In this document: piece after piece, positions 8,346-20,068 of the stretch
Position numbering within the stretch: the stretch's first letter is position 1
Layout of the letters: every line of letters starts with the position of its first letter
From: Propionibacteriaceae bacterium
Lineage (GTDB): Bacteria; Actinomycetota; Actinomycetes; Propionibacteriales; Propionibacteriaceae
NCBI GenBank assembly: GCA_031272805.1
Contig: JAISTC010000098.1
Location: 1-40,212 of the forward strand
Length of the DNA stretch: 40,212 bases
Direction of reading: 5' to 3'
The notes under the pieces: model-generated
The model's input: the letters and a program-made list of their open reading frames with translations, nothing else
What the model was told of the DNA's origin: nothing
The model's database searches: none
Made by a program: the position numbers and the translations under genes

Positions 8346-9713
8346 TTAGGCCGCCCCGGGGGCCCGCAGGAGCGCGAGGAACATGGCGTCCGTGCCGTGG
8401 CGGTGGCCCCACAACTGGGCGTAGGGCCCGTCGGCCGCCCCCGGCGGCGACCCGGGGAGGAGCGGCGCGGCCGGCAACGGCGTGACCCCCGGATGGGCGT
8501 CCAGGGCGGCGCCGACGACGTCGGCCGTCTCGGCCCGGTGGGGCGAGCACGTCACATACGCCACGACCCCGCCCGGCCGGACCAGCCGGAGCGCCGAATC
8601 CAGCAACTCCCGTTGTAACGTCACGAGTTGCGCCAGGTCGGCGGGCGACTTCCGCCAGCGCGCCTCGGGGCGGCGCCGGAGCGCCCCCAGGCCCGTGCAG
8701 GGCGCGTCGACCAGGACCCGCGCGAACGAACCCGCCTCGAACGGCGGGCGGCGGCCGTCCGCCACCGTCACCTCCGGTGGCCGCCGGTAGGCCCGCAGGT
8801 TCTCGCGCACGAGCTGGGCCCGCTGGGCGTTGGCCTCGGTGGCCACCAGCCGGACGCCGCGCCCGGCGGCCAGCCCCGCCAAGAGCGCCGTCTTGCCGCC
8901 CGGGCCGGCGCACAGGTCCAGCCAGGGACCGTCCGGCGCGTCGGCCGCCGCCAGCGCCAGCGCCACGAGCTGGCTGCCCTCGTCCTCGACCCCCGCCCGG
9001 CCGGCCTGGACCGACGGGACGCGGCCGGGGTCGCCGTCGGCGCGGACCGCGTAGGGCGACCAGCGGCCCGGCTGGGCGTGCTTCCCGGCCTCCGCCAACA
9101 GCTCGTCCCGCGTCAGCAGCCCCGGCCGGATGGCCAGGACCGGGGTCGGCGGCTCGTTGTTGGCCTGGAGCGCCGCCTCGGCCTCGGCGAGGTCGCCCAG
9201 GCGGTCGGCGTAGGCCTGGGCGATCCAGACGGGGTGGCTCGTGCGCAGGGCCAGAGCGGCCAGCGGCCCGGCCCCCGCGGTCAGCTCCGCCAGCCACTCG
9301 TCGTACGTCTTGGCCGTGACCCGCCGCAGGATGGCGTTGACGAGGCCCATGACGCGGCGGCCGACGGTCGCGGCGGCCAGGTCGACGGTCGTGGCGACGG
9401 CGGCGTGGGGCGGCACGCGCAGGGAGAGGGCCTGGTGGACGCCGAGGCGCAGGAGGTCGATGACGGCCGGCTGGAGCGTGGTCAGGGAGCGGCCGGAGGC
9501 GCGGGCGATGATCTCGTCGTAGACGCCGAGGCCGCGGCAGGTCCCGGCCACGAGGGTGGTCGTGAAGGCGGCGTCCCGCGGGCTGAGGTCCGCGGCCGCC
9601 AGGGCGTGGGCGAGGGCCAGGTTGGCGTAGGCGCCGTCGGCCGTGACGCGGCGCAGGACGTCGTAGGCGACGCGCCGGGCCTCGCTGGACGGGCTGGTGT
9701 TCGAACGGCCCAT
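8346..9713 (-). CDS. rsmB: 16S rRNA (cytosine-967 C5)-methyltransferase
   Basis: 455 residues. Methylates C967 of 16S rRNA with S-adenosylmethionine. An N-terminal NusB-like RNA-binding domain (~10-150, ARRVAYDVLRRV..., DAAFTTTLVAGTCRG) precedes the RsmB/NOP methyltransferase domain: DLCAGPGGKTALLAG for SAM, VLVDAPCTGLGALRRRPEARW with one catalytic Cys, and VTCSPHRAET with the second. The ATG is only 1 nt after the fmt stop, so the two are translationally coupled. Confidence 0.95.
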   Translation of the reverse strand: MGRSNTSPSSEARRVAYDVLRRVTADGAYANLALAHALAAADLSPRDAAFTTTLVAGTCRGLGVYDEIIARASGRSLTTLQPAVIDLLRLGVHQALSLRVPPHAAVATTVDLAAATVGRRVMGLVNAILRRVTAKTYDEWLAELTAGAGPLAALALRTSHPVWIAQAYADRLGDLAEAEAALQANNEPPTPVLAIRPGLLTRDELLAEAGKHAQPGRWSPYAVRADGDPGRVPSVQAGRAGVEDEGSQLVALALAAADAPDGPWLDLCAGPGGKTALLAGLAAGRGVRLVATEANAQRAQLVRENLRAYRRPPEVTVADGRRPPFEAGSFARVLVDAPCTGLGALRRRPEARWRKSPADLAQLVTLQRELLDSALRLVRPGGVVAYVTCSPHRAETADVVGAALDAHPGVTPLPAAPLLPGSPPGAADGPYAQLWGHRHGTDAMFLALLRAPGAA

Positions 9714-9714
9714 G

Positions 9715-10650
9715 TCAGCGCCCCAGTTCGGCCGGGGCGGTCTGGCGCAGGCCGCGGGCCCAATCCGGCGCCGGCATCGCGCGCTTGCCCGCGGGGACGA
9801 CCTCCAGCAGCCGCAGGTGGCCCGCGCCCGTCGTGACGAGGACCTCCTTCTTGCCGATGGCGAGGCGGCCGGGGGGCGTCGGCGCGGGGCCTGGGGCGGC
9901 GTCCACGGGCTCGGCCCGGAGGATGCGGAGGCGCTGGCCCGCCGCAGTCGTCCAGGCGCCCGGCTCGGGGTTGGCCGCGCGGACCAGCCGGTCCAGCGCC
10001 GACGCCGGGCGGGTCCAGTCGAGGCGCACGTCGGCCGGCTCGATCTTGGGCGCGAGGCTGACCGGCCCGGCGGGCTGGGGCTCGGGTTCTTCCCCGGCGG
10101 CCGCGGCGGCCAAGGTCTCCACGAGCAGGGCGGCGCCGCGCCCGGCCAGCTCGTCCAGGAGCTCCCCGGCGGTCACGCGGGGGCCGACCGGGACGGTCAG
10201 CCGCCGGAAGACCGGTCCGGCGTCGAGCGCGGGCACGAGCCGGAAGGTCGTCGCGCCGGTCACGGTCTCGCCGTTGAGCAGGGCGTGCTGGACGGGCGCG
10301 GCCCCGCGGTAGGCGGGCAGGAGGGAGAAGTGGAGGTTGATCCAGCCCAGCGGCGGGATCTGCAACAGGGGTTCGGGGATCAGCCCGCCGTAGGCGACGA
10401 CGGGGCAGCAGTCGGGCGCCAGCTCCGCCAGCCGGGCCGCCAGGGCGGGATCCTGGGCGGACCGGGGTACCAGGACTTCGACCCCGCGGGCCTCGGCCCA
10501 CTCCTGCACGGGCGACGGCCGGAGCTTCCCGGACCGCCCGCGCGCCGCCGGCGGCCGGGTCAGCACGGCCGCGACCTCATGTCCGGCCCCCACCAGCGCA
10601 TCCAGCGCCGGCAGAGCCAGAGCAGGCGTCCCAGCAAACACAAGCCGCAT
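9715..10650 (-). CDS. fmt: Methionyl-tRNA formyltransferase
   Basis: 311 residues. Formylates initiator Met-tRNA with 10-formyl-tetrahydrofolate. The N-terminus MRLVFAGTPALALPALDAL, the active-site stretch YGGLIPEPLL and INLHFSLLPAYRGAAPVQ with the catalytic Asn/His region are all present, followed by the C-terminal beta-barrel tRNA-binding domain. It lies 31 nt after priA. TAGAGT 7 nt before the ATG and no Shine-Dalgarno suggest its own leaderless transcript as well as read-through from priA. Confidence 0.95.
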   Translation of the reverse strand: MRLVFAGTPALALPALDALVGAGHEVAAVLTRPPAARGRSGKLRPSPVQEWAEARGVEVLVPRSAQDPALAARLAELAPDCCPVVAYGGLIPEPLLQIPPLGWINLHFSLLPAYRGAAPVQHALLNGETVTGATTFRLVPALDAGPVFRRLTVPVGPRVTAGELLDELAGRGAALLVETLAAAAAGEEPEPQPAGPVSLAPKIEPADVRLDWTRPASALDRLVRAANPEPGAWTTAAGQRLRILRAEPVDAAPGPAPTPPGRLAIGKKEVLVTTGAGHLRLLEVVPAGKRAMPAPDWARGLRQTAPAELGR

Positions 10651-10657
10651 GATCGAA

Positions 10658-10663
10658 ACTCTA
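10658..10663 (-). promoter_or_regulatory. -10 element for leaderless fmt
   Basis: TAGAGT on the minus strand, 7-nt spacer (TTCGATC), then ATG, within the 31-nt priA-fmt gap. Confidence 0.5.
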
Positions 10664-10681
10664 CGTCACGCGCCGAAACGC

Positions 10682-12811
10682 CTACAGGTCGTCGGGGTCG
10701 AGGTGGATCGCTGCTTGGCCTGGGGCTTTCGCTGCGGAGCGGGCGGCGGCCAGTGCTTGGGCCACGGTGGCCAGGGCGCGGTGGTGCGCGCGGTCGGCAC
10801 GGAGCAGGACACGGGTACGGCCGGGGTCGGCCGCGTCGGGGACCGGGCCCAGCACGTCCAGCCAGGCCGGGGTGCGGTCGGCCGGCTCCGGGGCGGCGCC
10901 GAACAGGCCAGGCTGGTCGGTCCGGCGCCGGAGCCGCGCCGTCCGGTAGAACTCGGCCACGTCGCCCGAGCGGAGCGCCGCCACGACGTCGGCGACCGCT
11001 GCCGCCTCGCCCGTCACCGCCGCCACCCGGACCGCCGGGGGCAGCCCGGCCACCGCGCGGTCCGCCAGCTCGCGCGCCGCGCAACCGGCCGGGTCGAGCC
11101 GCAGCCACGCCTGGACGGTCCGGTCCGTGGCCGGGCCGACCAGCAGCGCCGTGCCGCCCCGGTCCCCCGGCCGGACCAGCGCCGTCGCCTGGAGCCAGCG
11201 CCGCAGCGCCTCCTCCCCCGCCCGCAGATTCGCCCGGCCGAGCAGCACGGCGGCGTCGAGCAGGACGGCGGCGGCGTAGCCGCCGGGGGCGGCCGGCTCG
11301 GTGCCCGGCGTCGCCACGACGAGGGCCGGGGAGTCGGGCACGGCGAGAAGCGGCTGATCCCCGTCCGACCGCCGCACCGGCACTCCCGGGAACGCCCGGG
11401 CCAGTTCCTCGGCCGTGCGGCGGTGGCCGACGGTGGCCGCCCGGACCCGGTGGGCGTGGCAGTCCGGACAGGTCCAGTCGGCCGTGACCCGGCCACACCA
11501 GGCGCACGCCAGCCCCCGGACCCCGGCCGCCTCGGCCAGCGGCCCGCCGCAGGCGCAGCGGACCGGGGCGCCGCAGCGGGCGCAGAACAGGTGGCGGCGG
11601 AAGCCGGCGCGAGGCACCTGGACGAGGACGGGCCCGGCGGCCAGCCCGTCGCGCACGACAGTGAAGACGTCGTGGGGCACGCGGGCGACCGTGGCGGCGG
11701 GGTCGGCGGCCAGGGCGTGGTCGTCCTGGGAGGCGACGGCCGTCCGGGGCGCGGCCCGGCGGCGGTCGGCGGCCGGGAGCTCCAAGGGCGTCAGCCAGCC
11801 CGCCTCGACCCAGGCCTGGACCTCGGTCGTCCGGGAGTAGGCGGCGAACAGGGCGGCGGCCTTCTCCTGGGTCACGCGTAGCGCCAGGACGTCGCGCGAG
11901 TGGGGGTAGGGGGCGTGGCGGTCGGAGTGGGAGTCGTCGCCGTCGTCCCACAGGGCCACGAGGCCCAGGTCGGCCACGGGCGCGTAGGCGGCGGCGCGCG
12001 TCCCGACGACGACGCGGGCCTCGCCGTGGAGGGCGCGGAGGAAGCCCCGGTAGCGGGCCGCGGGGCCGAGGTCGGCGGATTGCCGGGCGACCGCGGCGCG
12101 GCCGACGCGGCGCTCGACGGCGGCCGCCAGGCGGTCGGCGTCCTTGGCGTCGGGGACGACGAGGACGGCGGACCGGCCCGAGGCGTAGGTGGCGGCCGCC
12201 GCGGCGGCCAGACCGTCGGCCCAGTCCCCCGGCGCCGCCGCCGTGGGGACCAGTGTCCAGGCGGCGCGGGGCGACTGCCCGGCGGCCAGCGCGGCCAGGA
12301 AGCCGGGCCCGGTCGGGTAGGCGTCGAAGGGAGAGCCCGTCACGGTCGGGGCGGCTTCAGCGGAAGCCGGCGTGGCCTCCGCCCGGGCCGCCTCGGCCTT
12401 CTCCGTCGTGGCGTGGCGGGGTGGGACGGCGAGGCGGGCGACATCGCAGAACGTGCCGCCGCAATGGTCGGCCACGGCCCGGACCAGCGCGGCCGTGGCG
12501 GGCGGCAGGACCGGCTCGGGCGAGACGACCTTCAGGAGCGGCAGCAGGGCGCCGGCCGCAGCGGCGGCGTCGACCACGTCGACGACCCAGCCGTCCAGGC
12601 CGCTGTCCCGGGCCGCGCGCGGCTGGGCCCCCGCGATACCGGGCAGCGCCGCGGGGCCGACGGCCGGCGTGACGGGTTCGGAGCGGGGCACCCTGACGCG
12701 CACGCCGGGGCGCACGGTAGCGTCGAGGGCGGAGGGAATGGCGTAGTCGGCGGGGGTATCGAGGTGGGGCAGGCCCCGGTCGACGTAGACCCGCGCGATC
12801 CGTTCAGCCAC
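10682..12811 (-). CDS. priA: Primosomal protein N' (PriA), ATPase-degenerate actinobacterial type
   Basis: 709 residues. PriA recognises stalled forks and loads the replisome. The N-terminal 3'-DNA-binding domain (VDRGLPHLDTPADYAIP) is present, as is the zinc module with eight cysteines in CxxC pairs (FCARCG, CACGG, CAWCG, CPDCH, DNA ~11450-11590). The helicase motor is worn: where VTGSGKT should lie there is WTLVPTAAAPGDWADG, and the DEEH box reads WDDGDDSH. Loss of Walker A is, to my knowledge, usual for actinobacterial PriA, so this is a family trait. The GTG start has a weak CAGAAT 6 nt upstream. It sits 30 nt after rpoZ; coaBC and metK, often found between them, are absent. Confidence 0.88.
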   Translation of the reverse strand: MAERIARVYVDRGLPHLDTPADYAIPSALDATVRPGVRVRVPRSEPVTPAVGPAALPGIAGAQPRAARDSGLDGWVVDVVDAAAAAGALLPLLKVVSPEPVLPPATAALVRAVADHCGGTFCDVARLAVPPRHATTEKAEAARAEATPASAEAAPTVTGSPFDAYPTGPGFLAALAAGQSPRAAWTLVPTAAAPGDWADGLAAAAAATYASGRSAVLVVPDAKDADRLAAAVERRVGRAAVARQSADLGPAARYRGFLRALHGEARVVVGTRAAAYAPVADLGLVALWDDGDDSHSDRHAPYPHSRDVLALRVTQEKAAALFAAYSRTTEVQAWVEAGWLTPLELPAADRRRAAPRTAVASQDDHALAADPAATVARVPHDVFTVVRDGLAAGPVLVQVPRAGFRRHLFCARCGAPVRCACGGPLAEAAGVRGLACAWCGRVTADWTCPDCHAHRVRAATVGHRRTAEELARAFPGVPVRRSDGDQPLLAVPDSPALVVATPGTEPAAPGGYAAAVLLDAAVLLGRANLRAGEEALRRWLQATALVRPGDRGGTALLVGPATDRTVQAWLRLDPAGCAARELADRAVAGLPPAVRVAAVTGEAAAVADVVAALRSGDVAEFYRTARLRRRTDQPGLFGAAPEPADRTPAWLDVLGPVPDAADPGRTRVLLRADRAHHRALATVAQALAAARSAAKAPGQAAIHLDPDDL

Positions 12812-12841
12812 GGGTCAATTCTGCCCTGCGCGGCGGACGGT

Positions 12842-13225
12842 CTAGCCGAGTTCGGGGTCGCCGAAGGGGTTGTTGTAGTCGAAGCCGCGGACCTGGTCGG
12901 CCAGGCCGAACGTATCGTCCTTGAGGGCTTCCTCGCGGGCGGCCGCCTCGGCCTCGGGGTCGATTTCGTGGCATTCGAGGAGCGACTCGTTGATCTCGCG
13001 CAGGGCGATCGTCAGGGGCTTCTCGTCGTGGGCCGGCTCGACCAGCGGGCCGACGTTCTCCAGGAGGCCCTCCCCGAGCTGGGAGTAGTAGGCGTTGATC
13101 TGGCGGGCGCGCTTGGCCGCGAAGAGGACGAGCCGGTACTTGGAGTCGGCGTGGGTCAGCAACTCGTCGATGGGCGGGTTAGTGATGCCTTCAGGGACGA
13201 AAGTGTTCAAGGTCCTTGCCTTCAC
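12842..13225 (-). CDS. rpoZ: RNA polymerase omega subunit
   Basis: 127 residues. A small subunit that helps assemble the beta' subunit. The actinobacterial core is clear: [42 protein letters not shown]. The ~55-residue tail after this core is acidic (ending [13 protein letters not shown]), longer than in E. coli but common in actinobacteria. The GTG start at 13225 is chosen because it places the conserved PEGITNPP near residue 11 and has GGA about 8 nt upstream. It follows gmk by 22 nt. Confidence 0.93.
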   Translation of the reverse strand: MKARTLNTFVPEGITNPPIDELLTHADSKYRLVLFAAKRARQINAYYSQLGEGLLENVGPLVEPAHDEKPLTIALREINESLLECHEIDPEAEAAAREEALKDDTFGLADQVRGFDYNNPFGDPELG

Positions 13226-13247
13226 TGGATTCCATACGGGTGCGCCA

Positions 13248-13820
13248 TCAAGCGCACAAGCCCATGAAGTCTACCAATTCTTCGACCGCGCGTTCCACTC
13301 GGTCGTTGACGATGACCCGGTCGAACTCGTCGGCGGCGGCCAGTTCCGCCTCGGCGATGGCCAGGCGGGTCGCCATCGCCGCCGGCGTCTCGGTCCCCCG
13401 GTGGGCCAGGCGGCGGCGCAGTTCCTCGCGGCTCGGCGGGGCCAAGAGCACGGTCTGGGCGCCTGCCAGCCGGTCCCGCGCCTGCCGCACCCCGGCCAGG
13501 TCCAGTTCGAGGAGCACGGGCACGCCGGCCGCGGCCTGGGCGCGCACGGCGGCGGCCGGCGTGCCGTAGCGGTGGTGGCCGTACTCGGCCCACTCGAGCA
13601 ACCCGTCGGTCGCCACGAGGTCGTCGAACTGGGCGTCCGTCACGAAGTGGTAGTGGACTCCGTCACGCTCGCCCGGCCGGGGCGTGCGCGTCGTCACGGA
13701 AATCGACAGCCAGACCTCCGGGCGGCGCCGCCGCAGCGCCGCCACCACCGTGCCTTTGCCGACGCCGCTGGGCCCGGCCAGAATCGTGGGGCGGTACAGC
13801 GGAGCAGCAGGGTCGGACAT
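13248..13820 (-). CDS. gmk: Guanylate kinase
   Basis: 190 residues. Phosphorylates GMP/dGMP to GDP/dGDP with ATP. P-loop GPSGVGKGT (~16-24), the GMP-binding segment [34 protein letters not shown], and a lid with [11 protein letters not shown] are present. In the conserved mihF-gmk-rpoZ order. A GGAGG one base before the ATG is too close to act as a normal Shine-Dalgarno; TAGGGT 7 nt upstream makes a leaderless start more likely. Confidence 0.96.
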   Translation of the reverse strand: MSDPAAPLYRPTILAGPSGVGKGTVVAALRRRRPEVWLSISVTTRTPRPGERDGVHYHFVTDAQFDDLVATDGLLEWAEYGHHRYGTPAAAVRAQAAAGVPVLLELDLAGVRQARDRLAGAQTVLLAPPSREELRRRLAHRGTETPAAMATRLAIAEAELAAADEFDRVIVNDRVERAVEELVDFMGLCA

Positions 13821-13827
13821 GCCTCCG

Positions 13828-13833
13828 ACCCTA
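13828..13833 (-). promoter_or_regulatory. -10 element for leaderless gmk
   Basis: TAGGGT on the minus strand, 7-nt spacer, ATG, within the 23-nt gap between mihF and gmk. Confidence 0.5.
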
Positions 13834-13843
13834 CCAAGGCGGA

Positions 13844-14152
13844 CTAATGGAATTCGTCCTTGAGGCTGGCGAGCTGGCGGTGCCCGAGGCCGCGGCAGCG
13901 CCGGTTGGGGGCGATGCCGTGGCGCCTCATCGCGTCGGCCGCTTTCTTCTCGCCGATCCGGTGGATCGACATGAGGAGGTCGACCACCTTGATGTGGGAC
14001 AGGATCGGGTCGTCGACGGCCTGGTCCAGGGCGGTCGCGAAGGTGAGATCGCCACGGCGGACCTTCTCTTTGAGCTCAGCCCGTTGGCGGCGGGCGGCGG
14101 CGGCGGCCTGACGCGCCTCTTCCAACTGTTCATCCGTGAGCTTCGGAATCAC
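13844..14152 (-). CDS. mihF: Actinobacterial integration host factor (MihF)
   Basis: 102 residues. A nucleoid-associated DNA-binding protein unrelated to proteobacterial IHF. A basic coiled N-terminus (LTDEQLEEARQAAAAARRQRAELKEK) is followed by the core VDDPILSHIKVVDLLMSIHRIGEKKA and the RHGIAPNRRCRGLGHRQ tail, matching the helix-two-turns-helix DNA-binding region. The GTG start gives MIPKLT, with an AGAGAG purine tract upstream. The position between pyrF and gmk is the standard actinobacterial one. A 78-nt gap precedes it and could hold a promoter; I see no clear one. Confidence 0.93.
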   Translation of the reverse strand: MIPKLTDEQLEEARQAAAAARRQRAELKEKVRRGDLTFATALDQAVDDPILSHIKVVDLLMSIHRIGEKKAADAMRRHGIAPNRRCRGLGHRQLASLKDEFH

Positions 14153-14230
14153 GGCTTCTCTCTTTCTCGTCGGGGGGACGGATACGGGACAATCCGCCTA
14201 GACACAACGCTATCAGGCCGAAAACTGGGC

Positions 14231-15040
14231 TTAAACCCGACCCCCCCGAATTAGACCAGCCTTGGCGCGCAGCGCGGCCGGGTCCGGGCCGGCGGCGAGG
14301 ACCTCCCGGCTGGCCGACGGGAGGATGGGCGCGGCGCTGTCGCCGAACAACGCCCGGACCCCGGCGATCGTGCCGCCCTGGGCGCCGATGCCGGGCACGA
14401 GGATGGGCCCGGCGAAGCCGGCGAGGTCGGCGCCGACCGTGGCGTGGGTGCCGCCGATGACCAGCCCAATGGCGTCGAGGCCGGTCACGGCGTTGCGGGC
14501 CAGCGCGGCGTCCACGATCGCCTGGACGACGCTGCGGCCGTCGGGGCCGGCCGCCAACTGGACCGTGTGGCCCTCCGGGTTCGAGGTCCGGGCCAGGACG
14601 TAGACGCCCTTGCCCTGGGCTTCCGCCAATTCGAACGCGGGTTCGAGCGACCCAAAGCCCAGGTAGGGGCTGAGGGTGACGGCGTCGCCGGCCAGCGGCC
14701 CGTCGCCGAGGTAGGCGCGGGCGTAGGCGGTCATGGTCGAGCCGATGTCGCCGCGCTTGGCGTCGACGATGACGAGCGCGCCGGCCGCCTGGGCGTCCCG
14801 GATGGTGTCCTCAAGGACTTTGACGCCGGCGGCGCCCCAGACCTCGAAGAACGCGGATTGGGGCTTGAACGCCGCCACGGTCTCGCCCAGCGCCTCGACC
14901 ACGCCCCGCGCGAAGCGCTCGACGCCCGTGACGTCATCCGGGAGACCCCAGCGCTCGAGCAGCCCGGGGTGGGGGTCGATGCCGACGCAGAGCGCGCCGC
15001 GGGCGCGGATGTTCTCCTTGAGCCGTGCCACGTAGGTCAT
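14231..15040 (-). CDS. pyrF: Orotidine-5'-phosphate decarboxylase
   Basis: 269 residues. The last step of UMP synthesis. It belongs to the longer type 2 subfamily found in actinobacteria: CVGIDPHPGLLERWG, FKPQSAFFEVWG, VIVDAKRGDIGSTM with the catalytic Lys-Asp network, YVLARTSNPEG, and PILVPGIGAQGG for phosphate. I start at the ATG at 15040 because AAGGAGG lies 8 nt upstream; an in-frame upstream extension would be non-homologous. A run of seven C (plus strand, near 14240) falls in the last few codons and could slip, but only the C-terminal tail would change. Confidence 0.95.
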   Translation of the reverse strand: MTYVARLKENIRARGALCVGIDPHPGLLERWGLPDDVTGVERFARGVVEALGETVAAFKPQSAFFEVWGAAGVKVLEDTIRDAQAAGALVIVDAKRGDIGSTMTAYARAYLGDGPLAGDAVTLSPYLGFGSLEPAFELAEAQGKGVYVLARTSNPEGHTVQLAAGPDGRSVVQAIVDAALARNAVTGLDAIGLVIGGTHATVGADLAGFAGPILVPGIGAQGGTIAGVRALFGDSAAPILPSASREVLAAGPDPAALRAKAGLIRGGRV

Positions 15041-15070
15041 TGCTCGTGCCTCCTTCTGGTCTGCCATGAC

Positions 15071-15095
15071 AGGTGTCGCTGCGCTCAGGCTGACG
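15071..15095 (-). repeat. Decayed copy of the HPERSEGS-type repeat at the pyrD/pyrF junction
   Basis: Shares the 14-nt core TCGCTGCGCTCAGG (plus strand, 15076-15089), then TGAC after one mismatch, with the copy at 16717-16745. The flanking arm has diverged, so the outer palindrome is lost. The repeat supplies the pyrD stop codon (15085-15087). Confidence 0.55.
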
Positions 15096-15954
15096 GGTGT
15101 GTCCATTCTGCGATCAGACGCGGCAGCGTGAACGGGTCGGTGAACGTGGCCGTGCCGACGGCGACGGCCGTGGCCCCGGCGGCCAGGAAGTCGCGGACGT
15201 CCTGGCCGGTGGTGATGCCGCCCATGCCGATGAGCGGGACGGCGACGGCGGCGTGGACGCGGGCCACGGCGTAGAGCGCGATGGGCTTGATGGCCGGGCC
15301 GGACAGCCCGGCGACGCCCCGGTCGAAGACCGGTTGGCCGGTCTGCGGGTCGAGGGCGAGGCCGGCCACGGTGTTGATGAGGGAGAGCGCGTCGGCCCCG
15401 GCGTCGACGGCGGCCCGGGCGATGACAGTGATGTCCGTCACGTTGGGCGTCAGCTTGACGATGAGCGGCCGGGCCGTGGCGGCGCGGCAGGCGGCGGTGA
15501 CGCGGGCGGCGGCCACGGGGTCAACGCCGAACGCCATGCCGCCGCTGTCGACGTTGGGGCAGGAGATGTTGAGCTCGTAGGCGCTGACGGCGGGCTCCCT
15601 GTCCAGGCGCCGGATGACGGCGGCGTAGTCGGCCTCGGCGTGGCCGGAGACGTTGGCGATGACGGGTACGTCCTGCGTGGCCAGCCAGGCCAGGTCTTTG
15701 GCGCAGAACGCCTCGACGCCGGGGTTCTGCAGGCCGATGGAATTGAGGAGGCCGGACGCGGTCTCGGCGACGCGGACGCCGTCGTTGCCGGGCCACGGCT
15801 CCAGCGACACGCCCTTGGTCGTGACCGCGCCGAGGACGTTGAGCGGGATGCCCCGCTCGGCCCAGAGCGCGGCCAGCTCGCGGCCGGAGCCGAACGTGCC
15901 GGACGCGGTCGTGAAGGGGTTCTTGAGCGTCAGCCCGCCGATGTTGATGGTCAC
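15085..15954 (-). CDS. pyrD: Dihydroorotate dehydrogenase, class 1B catalytic subunit
   Basis: 289 residues. Oxidises dihydroorotate to orotate with FMN, passing electrons to PyrK. A TIM barrel with NPFTTASGTFGSG, NSIGLQNPG, YELNISCPNVDSGG (Cys as catalytic base, the class 1 mark), VKLTPNVTD, and IGMGGITTGQDVRDFLAAGATAVAVGTA. The GTG start overlaps the pyrK stop by 4 nt (GTGA). Class 1B enzymes use NAD+ through PyrK, so they do not depend on respiratory quinones; this fits a lineage able to live anaerobically. Confidence 0.95.
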   Translation of the reverse strand: MTINIGGLTLKNPFTTASGTFGSGRELAALWAERGIPLNVLGAVTTKGVSLEPWPGNDGVRVAETASGLLNSIGLQNPGVEAFCAKDLAWLATQDVPVIANVSGHAEADYAAVIRRLDREPAVSAYELNISCPNVDSGGMAFGVDPVAAARVTAACRAATARPLIVKLTPNVTDITVIARAAVDAGADALSLINTVAGLALDPQTGQPVFDRGVAGLSGPAIKPIALYAVARVHAAVAVPLIGMGGITTGQDVRDFLAAGATAVAVGTATFTDPFTLPRLIAEWTHPSA

Positions 15955-16756
15955 CAGGCCACCTCCGCCGCGTCGAACACTGGGCCCTCGGCGCAGGCCC
16001 TGGCCCGGCCGGTCGTGGTCGTCACGACGCAGGACAGGCAGACGCCGACGCCGCAGGCCATGCGGCGCTCGAGGGAGACCTGGCAGGGGACGTCGGCGGC
16101 GCGGGCCAGCGCGGCGACGAGCCGCTGCATGGGCTCCGGGCCGCACGTGGCGACGTAGTCGTACGGGTGGGCGGCGAGGAGGTCACGGGTGACGTCGGTG
16201 GCGAAGCCCGGCTGCCCGGCCGAGCCGTCGTCGGTCGTGATGTAGACGTGGTCGGCGCCGACGCGGCCGGCGAAATCGGCGTGTCCGACCAGGCGGGCGG
16301 CCGTCTGGGCGCCCAGGACGACATCGGCCGCCGGCAGGCTCTGGGCCAGCGGCAGCAGGGGCGCGGCGCCGACGCCGCCGCCCACCAGCAGGGCGTGCCG
16401 CGTGCCCACCGGCGGCCGCCACCCCCGGCCCAACGGGCCGAGCACGTCCAAACTGGCGCCCCGCGTGACCCCGCTCAACTCCGCCGTGCCCGCGCCGACG
16501 ACCTGGTAGACGATGTCCAGCGTGCCTGCCTCCGGGTTGGCCGCGGACACGCTGAACGGGCGGCGCAGGACGTGGGCAGGGTTGGGCAGGCGGAGGTGGA
16601 CGAACTGGCCGGGCGCGAGCGTGGCGGCGATGGCGGGGGCGTCGAGGGTCAGCTGGAAAAGATCAGTTGTGAGCGCCCGGTTCTGGAGTGTGGTGGCTGC
16701 CAGTGACTTGGCCCGGAGAGATCCTTCGCTGCGCTCAGGATGACAGAGGGGGGCGG

Positions 16757-16760
<4 letters not shown>
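15951..16760 (-). CDS. pyrK: Dihydroorotate dehydrogenase electron-transfer subunit
   Basis: 269 residues. An FAD and [2Fe-2S] protein linking PyrD to NAD+. FAD domain with [11 protein letters not shown] and [13 protein letters not shown] domain with [16 protein letters not shown] and [14 protein letters not shown], and cluster motif CGVGVCLSC followed by a fourth Cys ([10 protein letters not shown]). The GTG start overlaps the carB stop (GTGA). Residues 4-14 ([11 protein letters not shown]) are encoded by an interspersed repeat, and family homology begins only near residue 21. The N-terminus was therefore recast by repeat insertion without breaking the overlap. Confidence 0.93.
16717..16745 (-). 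repeat. Interspersed palindromic repeat (HPERSEGS type) inside the pyrK 5' end
   Basis: On the minus strand it reads TGTCATCCTGAGCGCAGCGA then AGGATCTCT. ATCCT and AGGAT form the outer stem, with a GC/GC inner stem around a short loop. From memory, closely related sequences are scattered through many bacterial genomes and give peptides such as CHPERSEGS. Here it is translated in frame as part of PyrK. Confidence 0.75.

Positions 16761-20067
<3,307 letters not shown>

Positions 20068-20068
<1 letters not shown>

Noticed and set aside
10682-12811. priA as a decaying gene because Walker A and DEEH are lost
   Set aside because: Loss of the ATPase motifs is, to my knowledge, common in actinobacterial PriA, and the zinc cysteines and frame are intact.
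14238-14246. Seven-C run at the 3' end of pyrF as a possible frameshift site
   Set aside because: It falls in the last codons, after all catalytic motifs, and the frame ends normally; a slip would hardly alter the enzyme.
14570-14650. GGGTTCGAG strings resembling a tRNA T-loop
   Set aside because: They lie inside pyrF coding sequence, with no acceptor or anticodon stems around them.
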